From the NCBI GenBank assembly GCA_048265065.1, contig JBLXCH010000004.1, positions 14,674 through 78,673 on the forward strand: DNA of 64,000 nucleotides, given 5' to 3'. Shown here piece after piece: positions 8,606 through 16,318 of the stretch (positions are counted from its first letter, which is position 1; each line of letters begins with the position of its first letter). The translations under genes and the position numbers were made by a program. Below the pieces are notes generated by a model. The model made no database searches. It was given only the letters and a program-made list of their open reading frames with translations, and was not told where the DNA came from. Source of the stretch: Motiliproteus sp048265065. Its GTDB lineage: Bacteria > Pseudomonadota > Gammaproteobacteria > Pseudomonadales > Balneatricaceae.

Positions 8606-9156
8606 GTTTGCAACCTCGCCAGTCCACGTCGAATCCAGGTTTTTACAGTGCCTAAGGCAATCTCTGTCTTATCAGAAACACCTTGATGACTTAGCCCATC
8701 AAAGTAAGCAAGCTCTATACATTGGCGTTGCTCTTGTGGGATTTCACCTAAACAACGATGAAGCTGCTTGGTGTCTTGCATGTGGCTAACCTGTTGTTCT
8801 TGACCGGCACTTCCATCTTCTAGTGTATCTAATGCGTCATCACCATCATGCAAATCGCTATGGCGGTTACGGCGCAGCATATCCAAAGCTTGGTTTCGCG
8901 TTATTGTATTCATCCATGTTTTGGCTTTGGCTTTGGCGCAGTCGTAACTGCCTGCATTTCGCCAAACACTCATGTAAACCTGTTGAAGGCAATCTTCCGC
9001 GAGGCTCTGGTCTTTTAATATACGCAGGGCGACACTGAATAGATTCGATGATGTGAGTTCATAAAGAGATTGTAAGTCTTGATGACGATCTTGCGCGCAG
9101 CCTTGAAGAAGTCCGGCTAGCTTTAACTGCGTTTCGTCGCTGTTTGTATTCGTCAT
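8587..9156 (-). CDS. ECF RNA polymerase sigma factor (SigK-like)
   Basis: This is a 189-residue extracytoplasmic-function sigma factor. Region 2 is seen at about 25-95, with LKDQSLAEDCLQQVYMSVW and TWMNTITRNQALDMLRR. Region 4 lies at about 130-185, with IPQEQRQCIELAYFDGLSHQ and the helix-turn-helix TEIALGTVKTWIRRGL. The partner anti-sigma gene overlaps its end. Its location just upstream of a bufferin operon on the same strand suggests that it may drive that operon in response to metal stress. This is inferred from context and from known sigma control of other bufferin operons. Confidence 0.93.
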   Translation of the reverse strand: MTNTNSDETQLKLAGLLQGCAQDRHQDLQSLYELTSSNLFSVALRILKDQSLAEDCLQQVYMSVWRNAGSYDCAKAKAKTWMNTITRNQALDMLRRNRHSDLHDGDDALDTLEDGSAGQEQQVSHMQDTKQLHRCLGEIPQEQRQCIELAYFDGLSHQGVSDKTEIALGTVKTWIRRGLARLQTCMSSI

Positions 9157-9391
9157 AAATATTGGAACCTTGTGGCATCCTGACGGTGTTGAAAACTAAT
9201 AATAATCGTCGGCGGCAAATGAGGGAAGCCTGCTTCGTATCGAGTCTATGAGTCGCAGAATTAAGGAAAGTTGCGGCTAACGGCTAAATACTACAAAACT
9301 AACAAGGAGTTAACGAATAATCAGGTAAGCTGGAAGAAGAGGGAGGCTGGCTCGCTAGCTTGCCTGCCTCTGTATTTAACGATGCTTTGTC

Positions 9392-9580
9392 TTATTTTTG
9401 CTTCTGCTTTGCCACTTTACGCTTTAATGCAACCGCAGAGACAGCAACGATAGAAACTACGGCGAAAATGCTGAGCGCATGAATAGGATTGCTTAACCAG
9501 TGACTGTGATCATGACCGGCGTGAGCAAGTGCTGCCGTTGAAGTAAAGCCAGTAAAAGCAGCCGTTAAAATACGTAACAT
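9392..9580 (-). CDS. Small His-rich exported membrane peptide, unrecognised
   Basis: This is a 62-residue protein of unknown function. It has a signal-like start (MLRILTAAFTGF), then a His-rich stretch AHAGHDHSHW at about residues 19-28, one hydrophobic helix (about 36-52, LSIFAVVSIVAVSAVAL) and a basic tail KRKVAKQKQK. The layout would place the histidines outside the inner membrane, where they could bind metal. It is 235 bp upstream of the sigma factor on the same strand. Because it is short and has no assigned family, the call rests on the coherent topology. Confidence 0.6.
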   Translation of the reverse strand: MLRILTAAFTGFTSTAALAHAGHDHSHWLSNPIHALSIFAVVSIVAVSAVALKRKVAKQKQK

Positions 9581-9624
9581 TTTCTATACCTCTGATTTTC
9601 TCACTGTCAAAGTGAGTGGAACAA

Positions 9625-9703
9625 CAATTTTTAACTTCAATTTTTTAACTTTAATTTGTAACTACGGTTTGTAGCTTAAGTTTGTAGTTTAAGTTTGTAA
9701 TTA
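9625..9703. repeat. Six degenerate 13-bp tandem repeats
   Basis: The units CAATTTTTAACTT, CAATTTTTTAACTT, TAATTTGTAACTA, CGGTTTGTAGCTT, AAGTTTGTAGTTT and AAGTTTGTAATTA follow each other directly, five of 13 bp and one of 14. The array lies just upstream of the small His-rich gene. The period is the same as in the unrelated array at 7779-7856. Confidence 0.7.
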
Positions 9704-9744
9704 CAAATTTTGACTAATCGTGAGTGACGGTACGGCGATAGGTA

Positions 9745-9789
9745 TTGGTAATCCAGTCGTTGGCAATATAGCCATTGGTAATACAGAGC
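9745..9789. repeat. Three degenerate 15-bp tandem repeats
   Basis: TTGGTAATCCAGTCG, TTGGCAATATAGCCA and TTGGTAATACAGAGC lie head to tail. They share the core TTGGxAATxxAG. They are downstream of cobO and have no known role. Confidence 0.65.
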
Positions 9790-9904
9790 GCTAAAGCATA
9801 ACTCATCAAAGGTAACGATAGTAATTAACTGCGACTCGGTTGGAAACCCCTTTTCTTAAAGCGCTTCCTATTCTTCGTAATTATACGTAGTCATTAAACC
9901 GCTT

Positions 9905-10513
9905 TTACCAGTCGATACCAGCTTGGGCTTTAATACCTGCTTTGAAAGCATGTTTGATATTTTTTACTTCGGAAACAGTATCTGCGAGTGCTTCAAGCTC
10001 ATCCGGTAAAGGACGTCCGGTGATGACCACGTGTTGATGTTCAGGACGATTTTTCAATAAAGTTAGTAACTCTTCTAATGGTAAATAATCAAACTTATAC
10101 ATATAAGTGATTTCATCTAGAATCACGAGATCAAAGTCAGGGTTGGTTAGCATGGTTTTTACATGCTCAAACGTTCCGGTTGCCGCCGTGGTATCGGCTT
10201 CGCGGTCTTGAGTGTTCCAGGTGAATCCTGTGCCCATGGTTTTGAACGTGACGTCAGGCAGCTTCGCAAAAAACTTTTCTTCGCCGGTTTCCCATTTCCC
10301 TTTAATAAATTGGACAATGCCGACTTTTTTGCCGTGGCCAAGTGCGCGAGCGACCATGCCAAATGCGGAGCTGCTTTTGCCTTTTCCTGTGCCGGTGAGG
10401 ATTAACAGCACACCGCGTTCAATTTTTGCGTCAGCAACTTGTTGATCAATTACATCTTTCTTTCGTTGCATGCGATTTTTGTGACGTTGGTTGCGATCTT
10501 CTGAATCACTCAC
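9905..10513 (-). CDS. cobO: Cob(I)yrinic acid a,c-diamide adenosyltransferase
   Basis: This is a CobO/BtuR-type ATP:corrinoid adenosyltransferase that adds the adenosyl group to cobalt in corrinoids. The Walker A loop LTGTGKGKSSSAFG is near residue 38. VILDEITY near 125 is the Walker B strand, and VVITGRPLPDEL near 160 is typical of the family. The 202-residue length fits. AGGAAC stands before the ATG at 10513. It is the last gene of a minus-strand cobalamin run behind cobD and cbiB. Confidence 0.95.
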   Translation of the reverse strand: MSDSEDRNQRHKNRMQRKKDVIDQQVADAKIERGVLLILTGTGKGKSSSAFGMVARALGHGKKVGIVQFIKGKWETGEEKFFAKLPDVTFKTMGTGFTWNTQDREADTTAATGTFEHVKTMLTNPDFDLVILDEITYMYKFDYLPLEELLTLLKNRPEHQHVVITGRPLPDELEALADTVSEVKNIKHAFKAGIKAQAGIDW

Positions 10514-10541
10514 GTAATGTTCCTTTTTTTAATTTTTTACT

Positions 10542-11567
10542 CTATGGCTTACTGACTGTTTTATCGAGTGCTGTAGCAAGCGTTTGCATTTCTTTGGGTG
10601 TTGCGGGCAGTCCGAAGCGAATAAGTTGATGTTCTGGGAATGCGCGAACTAGAATCCCTTGCTCTCCTAAACGAGCATAGGTTTGTTCTGCTGATTCGAC
10701 CCGAACTGTTTGAAAAAGTGCTGTACCCATCGCCGGTGCAGAAAAGTGTTTTGTTAGCACTAGTGCCAACTCTGTTGCAGTTTTTTTCAATAAAGTTACA
10801 TTTTTTTGTTGCCACTCGTTATCCATGAAAGCCTGTTTAGCGACCCAGCGAGTAGGGGTGCTGAGTGTCCAAGGCCCGAGTGCGTGATCAATTTTTTTGA
10901 GTAAATCAGGTTCTGCGAAAACGGAGCCACAACGAACACCGGCTAACCCGAAAAACTTGCCAAGAGAGCGGAGTACGATCAGGTTTGGCTGAGGGCAAAA
11001 GGGCGTTAAGCTGAGTTCGGGCTGGGTATCAATAAAGGCTTCATCGACAATAAGCCATCCTCCTTTAGCTGACAAGGTTTCATGCCAGTCGAGCAGCTGT
11101 AACGGATCAACCGCTCGCCCTGTAGGGTTGTTTGGGTTGACGACAATCAGTACGTCTATGACATCTAAATCAATATTTTTTTCATCACATAGAATGGTCT
11201 TGTGTCCGGCCTTTTCCCACGCAAGTTCATGTTCATAATAGCTGGGTGAGAATAGGCCAATAGTTGAGAGTTGGGGGCGTAGAGCGGGTAAAAGTTGAAT
11301 AACGGCTTGAGAGCCTGCTGTCATTAACAATTGATGACAGCCATAGTATTCTGCGGCGGCAACTTCCAGTCCATCATTATGTTCAGGTAGGCGTGCCCAG
11401 CACTGGGCAGGAATGTCCTGAGGCTGCCACCCGTGTGGGTTAATTCCTGTGGATAGGTCTAGCCATTCTTCAGCTGGAATACGAAAGCGTTGGATAGCCT
11501 CCTGTAGACGGCCACCATGAAGGTGTCCTGCTGGCTGAAACGGAGGTTGAGTGACTAACTTATCCAT
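10542..11567 (-). CDS. cobD: L-threonine-O-3-phosphate decarboxylase (cobalamin side chain)
   Basis: This is a PLP-dependent class I/II aminotransferase-fold enzyme that makes the aminopropanol phosphate linker of cobalamin. LDLSTGINPHG near residue 38 is the family start motif. VVNPNNPTGR lies near 140, and the PLP lysine is in LRSLGKFFGLAGVRCG near 205. The ATG at 11567 gives 341 residues; a TTG at 11588 would add seven, and neither has a clear ribosome site. It lies between cbiB and cobO on the same strand. Confidence 0.92.
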   Translation of the reverse strand: MDKLVTQPPFQPAGHLHGGRLQEAIQRFRIPAEEWLDLSTGINPHGWQPQDIPAQCWARLPEHNDGLEVAAAEYYGCHQLLMTAGSQAVIQLLPALRPQLSTIGLFSPSYYEHELAWEKAGHKTILCDEKNIDLDVIDVLIVVNPNNPTGRAVDPLQLLDWHETLSAKGGWLIVDEAFIDTQPELSLTPFCPQPNLIVLRSLGKFFGLAGVRCGSVFAEPDLLKKIDHALGPWTLSTPTRWVAKQAFMDNEWQQKNVTLLKKTATELALVLTKHFSAPAMGTALFQTVRVESAEQTYARLGEQGILVRAFPEHQLIRFGLPATPKEMQTLATALDKTVSKP

Positions 11568-11669
11568 CGGTGAAGCTTGCTTTATCAATATTCGCTGAGG
11601 GTGGTGTTATTTGTGTTTGTTTCGCTGCTGTGTTGATCGTAAAAGCTGATTCCTGACCATGCCTGCTGA

Positions 11670-12611
11670 TTAAAGTAACCATAGACATACTCCTTCAATT
11701 ACGGCGGTTGCTCCTAACCAAGCAATAACCGCATGATTCACTAGGCTTGAGGCGCGCGGAATGTCTGCAGCTATAACATCGCGACCACAACCCAGGACAG
11801 TGCGTTGTTTGCGTACTCCGTGATAGATTGCATCACCACCCAGTTTGATGTTGAGGGCGCCAGCTCCCGTTGACATGATTACCCCACCGTTTGGGCTAGG
11901 GTAGTGTTTGGCTTGGTTTTTCCAACAGTTGAGAGCATCTTGTCGATGCCCTAGAAATGCTAAGCTGAGCGCCCCAAGGCGAGCGGGAATCCAGTTTAAT
12001 AGGTCATCGAATTTAGCCGCAGCCCAGCCGAAATTATTGTATCGTTCAGTCCTGTAGCCCCACATAGCATCAAGCGTGTTGCTCAAACGGTGTAGAAGCG
12101 CTAGAGGCAAGCCGCCAATGACAAACCAAAAAAGCGTCGCGAAACAGGCATCGTTGCTGTTTTCTAAAATAGACTCAACGGTGGCAGTGGTAACCTCTTT
12201 GCTGGACATGTCTGCTGTTTCTCTACTGACAATCATAGAGACGGCTTTTCGTGCCTCCGTTAAATCACCGATTTTTAATGGCCTATAAATGTTCATTGCG
12301 TGTTCGTGCAAGCTTTGCCGCCCAAGACAGAAGTAAAGCCCAATGATTTGTACGGTGACAGCTAGCGTTGTAGAGATATCGTCAATGCCACTAATTATGG
12401 CCTCCAGAATTAGAGCCGGGACTATGGTTAACGTGATCACTGCTATCACACCAACACTACGAGATTGAAGTGATGAGTGTTGCTTAAAGAGGTTGAGCAG
12501 CTGCTCTGTTTTATTGGCAAACGTGCCGAAGTAAATTAGCGGGTGATGATTCTTGATCTCGCCGTAACGCCAGTCGAGTAGTACGGCCAACAGCATTGAG
12601 ATAAAGGTCAT
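11670..12611 (-). CDS. cbiB: Adenosylcobinamide-phosphate synthase
   Basis: This integral membrane enzyme (CbiB/CobD family) joins the aminopropanol linker to adenosylcobyric acid. The 313 residues carry family motifs: LLDWRYGEIKNHHPLIYFG near the start, SRETADMSSKEVTTATVESI near 127-146, GGLPLALLHRLSNTLDAMWGY near 165-185, and SPNGGVIMSTGAGAL near 240. Several membrane helices are evident. It heads the minus-strand cobalamin genes and is divergent from cobQ across 129 bp. Confidence 0.94.
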   Translation of the reverse strand: MTFISMLLAVLLDWRYGEIKNHHPLIYFGTFANKTEQLLNLFKQHSSLQSRSVGVIAVITLTIVPALILEAIISGIDDISTTLAVTVQIIGLYFCLGRQSLHEHAMNIYRPLKIGDLTEARKAVSMIVSRETADMSSKEVTTATVESILENSNDACFATLFWFVIGGLPLALLHRLSNTLDAMWGYRTERYNNFGWAAAKFDDLLNWIPARLGALSLAFLGHRQDALNCWKNQAKHYPSPNGGVIMSTGAGALNIKLGGDAIYHGVRKQRTVLGCGRDVIAADIPRASSLVNHAVIAWLGATAVIEGVCLWLL

Positions 12612-12740
12612 ATTCTTGATCGAGTGCGTAATAAGTAGAGCTCATCATACGCTTTGACTAGACAAATCTAAAGGGCAAGGTAGTCTAACGGCATTGAACG
12701 AATGCCGTTCCACTAGTGATTCACTAAACAGAGAATTTTC

Positions 12741-14282
12741 TTGAAAAACCCTCATACATTGATGATACAAGGCGCCACATCCGATGCGGGGAAGAGTGCG
12801 TTGGTTACCGGTATTTGTCGCTTACTGCAGCGCAATGGTTACCGTGTTGCACCGTTTAAACCGCAGAATATGGCATTAAATAGTGCAGTCACCATTGATG
12901 GTGGTGAAATAGGACGAGCGCAAGCGGTTCAGGCTCAAGCCAGTGGCATAGAGCCACATACAGACATGAACCCCATTTTACTTAAACCGAATACAGATAC
13001 TGGTGCGCAGGTGATCATCAATGGGCATCCTGTCGGTGATATGGATGCTCGAAGTTATCATGCGTTTAAGCCCAAAGCGATGAGTGCTGTGTTGGCCGCG
13101 TATGAGCGATTGAAAAAAAACTACGACGTTGTGTTGGTTGAAGGTGCTGGGAGTCCCGCGGAAATTAACTTACGGGATAAAGATGTCGCAAATATGGGGT
13201 TTGCTGAAGCGATTGATTGCCCCGTACTGATTATGGCTGATATTGATCGAGGCGGTGTCTTTGCTCATTTAGTCGGCACTTTGGAGTTGCTGAGTCAATC
13301 TGAGCAAGATCGCGTTCAAGGGTTTGTGATCAACAAATTTCGTGGTGATGTTGGATTACTAACGCCAGGTAATGATTGGCTCACGCAGAGAACAGGGAAA
13401 CCTGTTGTTGGGGTTCTACCTTTTTTGAAAGGACTTTATTTAGAGGCTGAAGACGGGCTTTCACAGCAATGGAGTGGGGTTGAAAATCATCAGGCTGCAG
13501 AGGGCTCTGGTGCTCCAGAGAGTGATCAGCGGTTGAAGGTGGTTGTTCCTGTGCCGCCAAGAATTTCTAATCATACGGATTTTGATCCACTGCGTTTGCA
13601 TCCATCCGTGGATTTTTCCTTTGTGCGCCAGGGAGAAGCATTGCCGTCAGCTGACCTGATTATTTTGCCAGGCTCCAAAACGGTGAGTGCTGATTTGATC
13701 TGGCTTCGTGAACAGGGGTGGGAGCAAGCAATTCAGAAGCATCTACGCTATGGCGGTAAGTTGTTAGGTATTTGCGGAGGTTTTCAAATGTTAGGCCAAG
13801 CGATTATAGACCCTGACAAAGTGGAAGGGGATCGCGAGTCTATACAAGGCTTAGGCTTGCTGGATTTTACCACGACACTCTATCCACAAAAGCAGTTACA
13901 CCGAGTTGAAGGAACGCTGGCGTTAGATACCGCAGGCAAGTTGTCGCCTAGTGCCGTTATTGGTTACGAAATCCACGCAGGGCTGAGCAAAGGGAGAGCG
14001 CTTGATAAACCATTGGTGCGGTTAAATGATAGAAATGATGGTGCTATTTCAGACGATTTACAGGTAGCGGGTACCTATTTGCACGGTATTTTTGAGGCGC
14101 CGGAAGCATGCGAAGCGTTGCTGGCTTGGGCAGGTCTGAGTAATAAAGCGCCAGTAATGGACTTTAATCGCATTCGAGAAGCGGGAATCAATACAATGGC
14201 TGATGCGGTTGAAGACTCTATCGGTTTGTCTATGTTGCTCAAGCTGTTGGCCATCGAGTCTATGCCCTCAAAAGCTCTTTAA
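12741..14282 (+). CDS. cobQ: Adenosylcobyric acid synthase (glutamine-hydrolysing)
   Basis: This enzyme amidates four carboxyls of the corrin ring using glutamine and ATP. The start region LMIQGATSDAGKSALVTG holds the Walker-type loop. FKPQNMALNSAV and KPNTDTGAQVIINGH follow. The glutaminase domain begins near residue 255, with the nucleophile in GICGGFQMLG near 345 and the His in GTYLHGIFE near 450. At 513 residues it is slightly long. The start is a TTG at 12741. No cobalamin riboswitch is recognisable in the 129-bp gap. Confidence 0.95.
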   Translation: MKNPHTLMIQGATSDAGKSALVTGICRLLQRNGYRVAPFKPQNMALNSAVTIDGGEIGRAQAVQAQASGIEPHTDMNPILLKPNTDTGAQVIINGHPVGDMDARSYHAFKPKAMSAVLAAYERLKKNYDVVLVEGAGSPAEINLRDKDVANMGFAEAIDCPVLIMADIDRGGVFAHLVGTLELLSQSEQDRVQGFVINKFRGDVGLLTPGNDWLTQRTGKPVVGVLPFLKGLYLEAEDGLSQQWSGVENHQAAEGSGAPESDQRLKVVVPVPPRISNHTDFDPLRLHPSVDFSFVRQGEALPSADLIILPGSKTVSADLIWLREQGWEQAIQKHLRYGGKLLGICGGFQMLGQAIIDPDKVEGDRESIQGLGLLDFTTTLYPQKQLHRVEGTLALDTAGKLSPSAVIGYEIHAGLSKGRALDKPLVRLNDRNDGAISDDLQVAGTYLHGIFEAPEACEALLAWAGLSNKAPVMDFNRIREAGINTMADAVEDSIGLSMLLKLLAIESMPSKAL

Positions 14283-14442
14283 ACCGTTTGGTATTCTGTT
14301 GGGGTATCAGCTAATAGATGATTTTCACTGTCAGCTCGCTATAATCACAGCCTTAGCGTAATTGTTATCAACGAAAGACGAGGTTACTGTCTTTTGCTTG
14401 ATACTCATTTAATGAATTATCAGTGTCGAGAGCTTAACTAAC

Positions 14443-15648
14443 GTGATTATCAAACCAAAGATCCGTGGCTTTATTTGTACAACTGCCCATCCTGTTGGCT
14501 GTGAAGCTAACGTTCAGCAGCAAATCGATTTCACTAAAAGCCAAGGTAAAATTGAAAACGGGCCTAAGAAAGTGTTAGTGGTTGGTGCTTCTAGTGGCTA
14601 TGGGTTGTCATCTCGAATTGCTGCAGCTTTTGGAAGTGATGCGGCAACTATTGGTGTGTTTTTCGAAAAGCCTGGCACCGAAAAGCGTAATGGTACGGCT
14701 GGTTGGTATAACTCGGCTGCATTTGATAAGGCTGCCAAAGCAGAAGGTTTGTATTCTAAAAGTTTAAATGGCGATGCCTTCTCTCATGAAGCTAAACAAA
14801 AGGCGATTGACCTTATCAAGGCTGACTTAGGTGAGATTGATATGCTCGTCTATTCGTTGGCGTCACCTGTTCGCAAAATGCCTGACACTGGAGAAGTCAT
14901 CCGCTCGTGCCTTAAACCTATTGGCGAGCCATACAGCTCTACGGCGGTTGATACCAATAGCGATAAAATTATCGAAGCCTCTGTTGAGCCTGCCACTGAG
15001 CAAGAAATTAAAGACACTGTTACTGTGATGGGGGGCGAAGACTGGGAGCTTTGGGTTAAAGCCTTATCTGAAGCGGGTGTGTTGGCGAAAGGCTTCCGTA
15101 CAGTTGCGTATAGTTACATCGGTACTGATATCACTTGGCCTATTTATTGGGATGGCGCTTTAGGTAAAGCGAAGATTGATGTTGATCGTGCAGCGAATGA
15201 CCTTGACCAGCAGCTTAAAACAATTGATGGCGGCGCTAATGTTGCGGTACTTAAAAGCGTAGTAACACAAGCCAGCTCAGCAATTCCTGTCATGCCGTTG
15301 TACATTGCGATGTCGTTTAAGATTATGAAAGAGCAGGGTATACACGAAGGTTGTATGCAGCAGATTGACCGAATGTTTCGTACGCAGTTGTTTGCTGCGG
15401 ATTCTGCGGCAATTGAGACCGACGACGCTAATCGAATTCGTATGGATGATTGGGAGTTGCGTGATGAAGTACAAGATGCTTGCCGTGAAATTTGGCCGAA
15501 AGTGACCACGGAGAACTTACGTGATTTGACCGATTATCAAGGTTATAAAGATGAATTTCTTCGTTTGTTCGGCTTCGGCATAGAAGGTGTGAATTATGAA
15601 GAAGATGTGGCGACAGTTGTAGACTTTGATGTTGAAGATATCGACTAA
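14443..15648 (+). CDS. fabV: Trans-2-enoyl-ACP/CoA reductase FabV
   Basis: This NADH-dependent reductase performs the last step of the fatty acid elongation cycle and belongs to the triclosan-tolerant FabV class. The 401 residues start at a GTG (MIIKPKIRGFICTTAHPVGC). The cofactor loop VVGASSGYGLSSRIAAAFG is near residue 47. The catalytic Tyr-x8-Lys appears in YWDGALGKAK near 235. It is a single-gene unit ended by a UUCG-loop terminator. Confidence 0.96.
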   Translation: MIIKPKIRGFICTTAHPVGCEANVQQQIDFTKSQGKIENGPKKVLVVGASSGYGLSSRIAAAFGSDAATIGVFFEKPGTEKRNGTAGWYNSAAFDKAAKAEGLYSKSLNGDAFSHEAKQKAIDLIKADLGEIDMLVYSLASPVRKMPDTGEVIRSCLKPIGEPYSSTAVDTNSDKIIEASVEPATEQEIKDTVTVMGGEDWELWVKALSEAGVLAKGFRTVAYSYIGTDITWPIYWDGALGKAKIDVDRAANDLDQQLKTIDGGANVAVLKSVVTQASSAIPVMPLYIAMSFKIMKEQGIHEGCMQQIDRMFRTQLFAADSAAIETDDANRIRMDDWELRDEVQDACREIWPKVTTENLRDLTDYQGYKDEFLRLFGFGIEGVNYEEDVATVVDFDVEDID

Positions 15649-15687
15649 GCAATTCTGAATGTAGTTAAGGTATTGTTATCGTAAAAG

Positions 15688-15710
15688 GCAGTCTTCGGGC
15701 TGCTTTTTTT
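15688..15710 (+). terminator. Terminator of fabV
   Basis: The stem GCAGTC/GGCTGC closes a C(UUCG)G tetraloop and is followed by seven T, 40 bp after the fabV stop. Confidence 0.9.
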
Positions 15711-15818
15711 ATGACTGTATATAATGAGGGTGCGGTAACAGGGGGTGAAAGAGAAAATTTAGGCGAAAAAAAAGCAAGCTAAAAAGCCTGCTCTTTTCTG
15801 TGTAACTTTAATTAAGAA

Positions 15819-16028
15819 TTAAAGTACAACGATGTTCTCAGCTTGTGGACCCTTTTGGCCTTGAGTAACAGAAAACTGTACTGCTTGACCTTCGACCAAA
15901 GTTTTGAAACCAGAACCGCTGATAGCGCTAAAGTGAGCGAAAACGTCTGGACCAGACTCTTGCTCGATGAAACCAAAACCTTTAGCTTCGTTGAACCACT
16001 TAACGGTACCAGTAACTGTGTTTGACAT
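15819..16028 (-). CDS. Cold-shock domain protein (CspA family)
   Basis: This is a 69-residue single cold-shock domain that binds single-stranded RNA and DNA. The RNP1 motif KGFGFIEQE and RNP2-like DVFAHFSAI are both present, after the usual TGTVKWFNEA start. The ATG at 16028 is chosen because it gives the standard family N-terminus (MSNTVTGTV); the frame is open upstream to 16082 without a family match. The leader of about 290 bp back to cydB contains a 14-nt direct repeat and may carry thermoregulatory structure, as in other csp genes. Confidence 0.94.
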   Translation of the reverse strand: MSNTVTGTVKWFNEAKGFGFIEQESGPDVFAHFSAISGSGFKTLVEGQAVQFSVTQGQKGPQAENIVVL

Positions 16029-16318
16029 AATAGTAAATCCTGTAAATAAAATTAATACGCCTTTCTGGGGCGAGAGTAGCAAAAAACAGACTTAATTTAG
16101 AAACTTACAGGACGATGTACTACTAAAGTTGCAACGTAATGAAGATATAAATAACAGACTTAATTTTTAGCTGAAGCTGATAGTAACCTTTCAGTTTTCC
16201 CTTGTAAAGTAGTCTACGGAATTATTTTACACCTTATTGTTTTGATTATTTCCTTTTTATTTCAATATGTTCCAGTAAAGGGTCAGTTGCTTGTTTCCTT
16301 TACTGGAATTTTTTTCGA
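16029..16318. other. csp leader/promoter region and cioB downstream region
   Basis: This gap lies between the csp start and the cydB stop, both on the minus strand. It holds two copies of AACAGACTTAATTT at 16085-16098 and 16153-16166 and a long-stem hairpin at 16270-16308. No gene is seen. Confidence 0.6.
16270..16315 (+). terminator. Long-stem terminator-like hairpin with T-run on the plus strand
   Basis: TTCCAGTAAAGG (16270-16281) pairs perfectly with CCTTTACTGGAA (16297-16308), a 12-bp stem with a 15-nt loop, followed by seven T on the plus strand. It lies just past the end of the cydAB operon, which runs the other way, and on that strand it is not followed by a T-run. So either it ends cydAB imperfectly or it ends an unseen plus-strand RNA. 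Confidence 0.6.

Larger units (their letters stand above)
9581..9904. other. Intergenic region rich in degenerate tandem repeats
   Basis: This 324-bp gap holds two repeat arrays, described separately, and no reading frame of interest. Both neighbours are on the minus strand, so the right half is downstream of cobO and the left half should hold the promoter of the His-rich peptide gene. Confidence 0.6.

Noticed and set aside
12654..12686. Sigma-70 promoter TTGACT/TAGTCT before cobQ
   Set aside because: The spacing between the two hexamers is 21 bp, too long for a standard promoter, and nothing indicates a spacer-altering regulator.
12612..12740. Cobalamin riboswitch between cbiB and cobQ
   Set aside because: The gap is too short and no conserved B12-box or core elements are visible.
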